Positions 5,181-5,547 of a stretch of DNA of 5,547 nucleotides are shown here, piece after piece. The position numbers and the translations under genes were made by a program. This DNA is from CAZAYB01 sp964489215 (GTDB taxonomy: Bacteria; Planctomycetota; Phycisphaerae; Sedimentisphaerales; Anaerohalosphaeraceae). The stretch is from assembly GCA_964489215.1 (NCBI GenBank), contig CAZAYB010000205.1, positions 1 to 5,547 on the forward strand, read 5' to 3'. Each line of letters begins with the position of its first letter. Position 1 is the first letter of the stretch. A model generated the notes under the pieces. It was not told where the DNA came from, searched no databases, and saw nothing but the letters and a program-made list of their open reading frames with translations.

Positions 5181-5547
5181 TTATAAAACATCATCGAGAA
5201 CTTTTATACCGTCAACAATTCCGCAGCTGTGAACTGCGTATTTGTCCTTAAGCTCCGGATGACTTCTCGGGTAAGCCCTGTCTACCGCCTGCTTAACCTG
5301 CTCAACCGAATCTGCCCTGACAATACAGCCAGCCGCTCCTTTATCACCGCCGCCGAGCATACGCTCACCGTAAACACCCTCTACCGTCCGAACGATATCA
5401 CACATCGTCTCCAGTTCTTTACCTGAAATTCTGTAATCATCACGCAGACCGATACCGTCCCTGCGAAAATAACCCCCAACCTTTTGAATGTCACCGTTTT
5501 TCCATGCCTCCAGCATCAAATAGAAACGCTCCTGGGCATGATAAATA
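5181..5547 (-). CDS. GHMP-family sugar kinase, galactokinase-like, C-terminal part (cut by the right window edge)
   Basis: The last 121 residues of a GHMP kinase whose frame stays open to the right edge, so the true start is outside. It begins IYHAQERFYLMLEAWKNGD, followed by LRDDYRIS and the helix GKELETMCDIVRTVEG. This matches the C-terminal layout of galactokinase-type enzymes (H-x-x-x-E-x-x-R, G-D, L-x-x-x-Y-x-x-S, then EL). Next is GVYGERMLGGGDKGAAGCIV, corresponding to the GARMTGGGFGG motif 3 of galactokinases. The GGG is kept but the flanking residues differ, so the sugar could be galactose, galacturonate, arabinose, a heptose or another; a specific name is not justified. The protein ends about 45 residues later at VDGIKVLDDVL. 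It should phosphorylate a small sugar in the cytoplasm. It runs head-on into the aroK-aroC fusion with 5 bases between stop codons. A TTG at 5519 is internal, not a start. Confidence 0.82.
   Translation of the reverse strand, partial: IYHAQERFYLMLEAWKNGDIQKVGGYFRRDGIGLRDDYRISGKELETMCDIVRTVEGVYGERMLGGGDKGAAGCIVRADSVEQVKQAVDRAYPRSHPELKDKYAVHSCGIVDGIKVLDDVL

Noticed and set aside
5517..5519. TTG as the start of the sugar kinase.
   Set aside because: The frame continues upstream with family-typical residues (HAQERFY) to the window edge, so this codon is an internal leucine.

Overview
The window looks like ordinary chromosome from a free-living bacterium of moderate G+C content, most likely a planctomycete of the Phycisphaerae type. 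That placement is an inference. It rests mainly on the solitary pseudopilin-like gene, whose prepilin N-terminus, NLRQI-type helix, CPAD motif and terminal DS/DG-type motif are typical of the large families in Planctomycetes and related PVC bacteria. Shine-Dalgarno signals of uneven strength fit this but do not prove it. I see no phage, insertion sequence, CRISPR array or plasmid functions.

Left part (1-1310, all minus strand): a tRNA-Thr(UGU) with its own good sigma70-type promoter is followed by argB (N-acetylglutamate kinase) and, 13 bases later, by the start of argD (acetylornithine aminotransferase), which runs off the left edge. ArgB and ArgD catalyse steps 2 and 4 of arginine synthesis. 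ArgB carries the N-terminal helix typical of arginine-inhibited enzymes.

Middle part (1311-3558): a small one-helix membrane protein of unknown function (minus strand) and a pseudopilin (plus strand) diverge from a spacer holding a promoter for each. The pseudopilin is followed by a 115-residue orphan protein behind the strongest ribosome binding site in the window. The long spacer 3253-3558 holds a REP-like hairpin and then a strong promoter for the next gene.

Right part (3559-5547): the most notable gene is one uninterrupted reading frame encoding a shikimate-kinase-type domain fused to a complete chorismate synthase. These are the fifth and seventh steps of the shikimate pathway; the sixth, AroA, is not in the window. 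The chorismate synthase half looks fully functional. The kinase half keeps the P-loop and most shikimate-binding residues but has an altered lid and altered metal/glycine motifs. It meets head-on, with 5 bases between stop codons, the 3' end of a GHMP-family sugar kinase (galactokinase-like) that enters from the right edge.

The amino-acid genes here (argB, argD, the aroK-aroC fusion) are not one operon: they lie on opposite strands with separate promoters. The fusion protein is the best candidate for something under-described. The rest is mostly housekeeping plus small unknowns.
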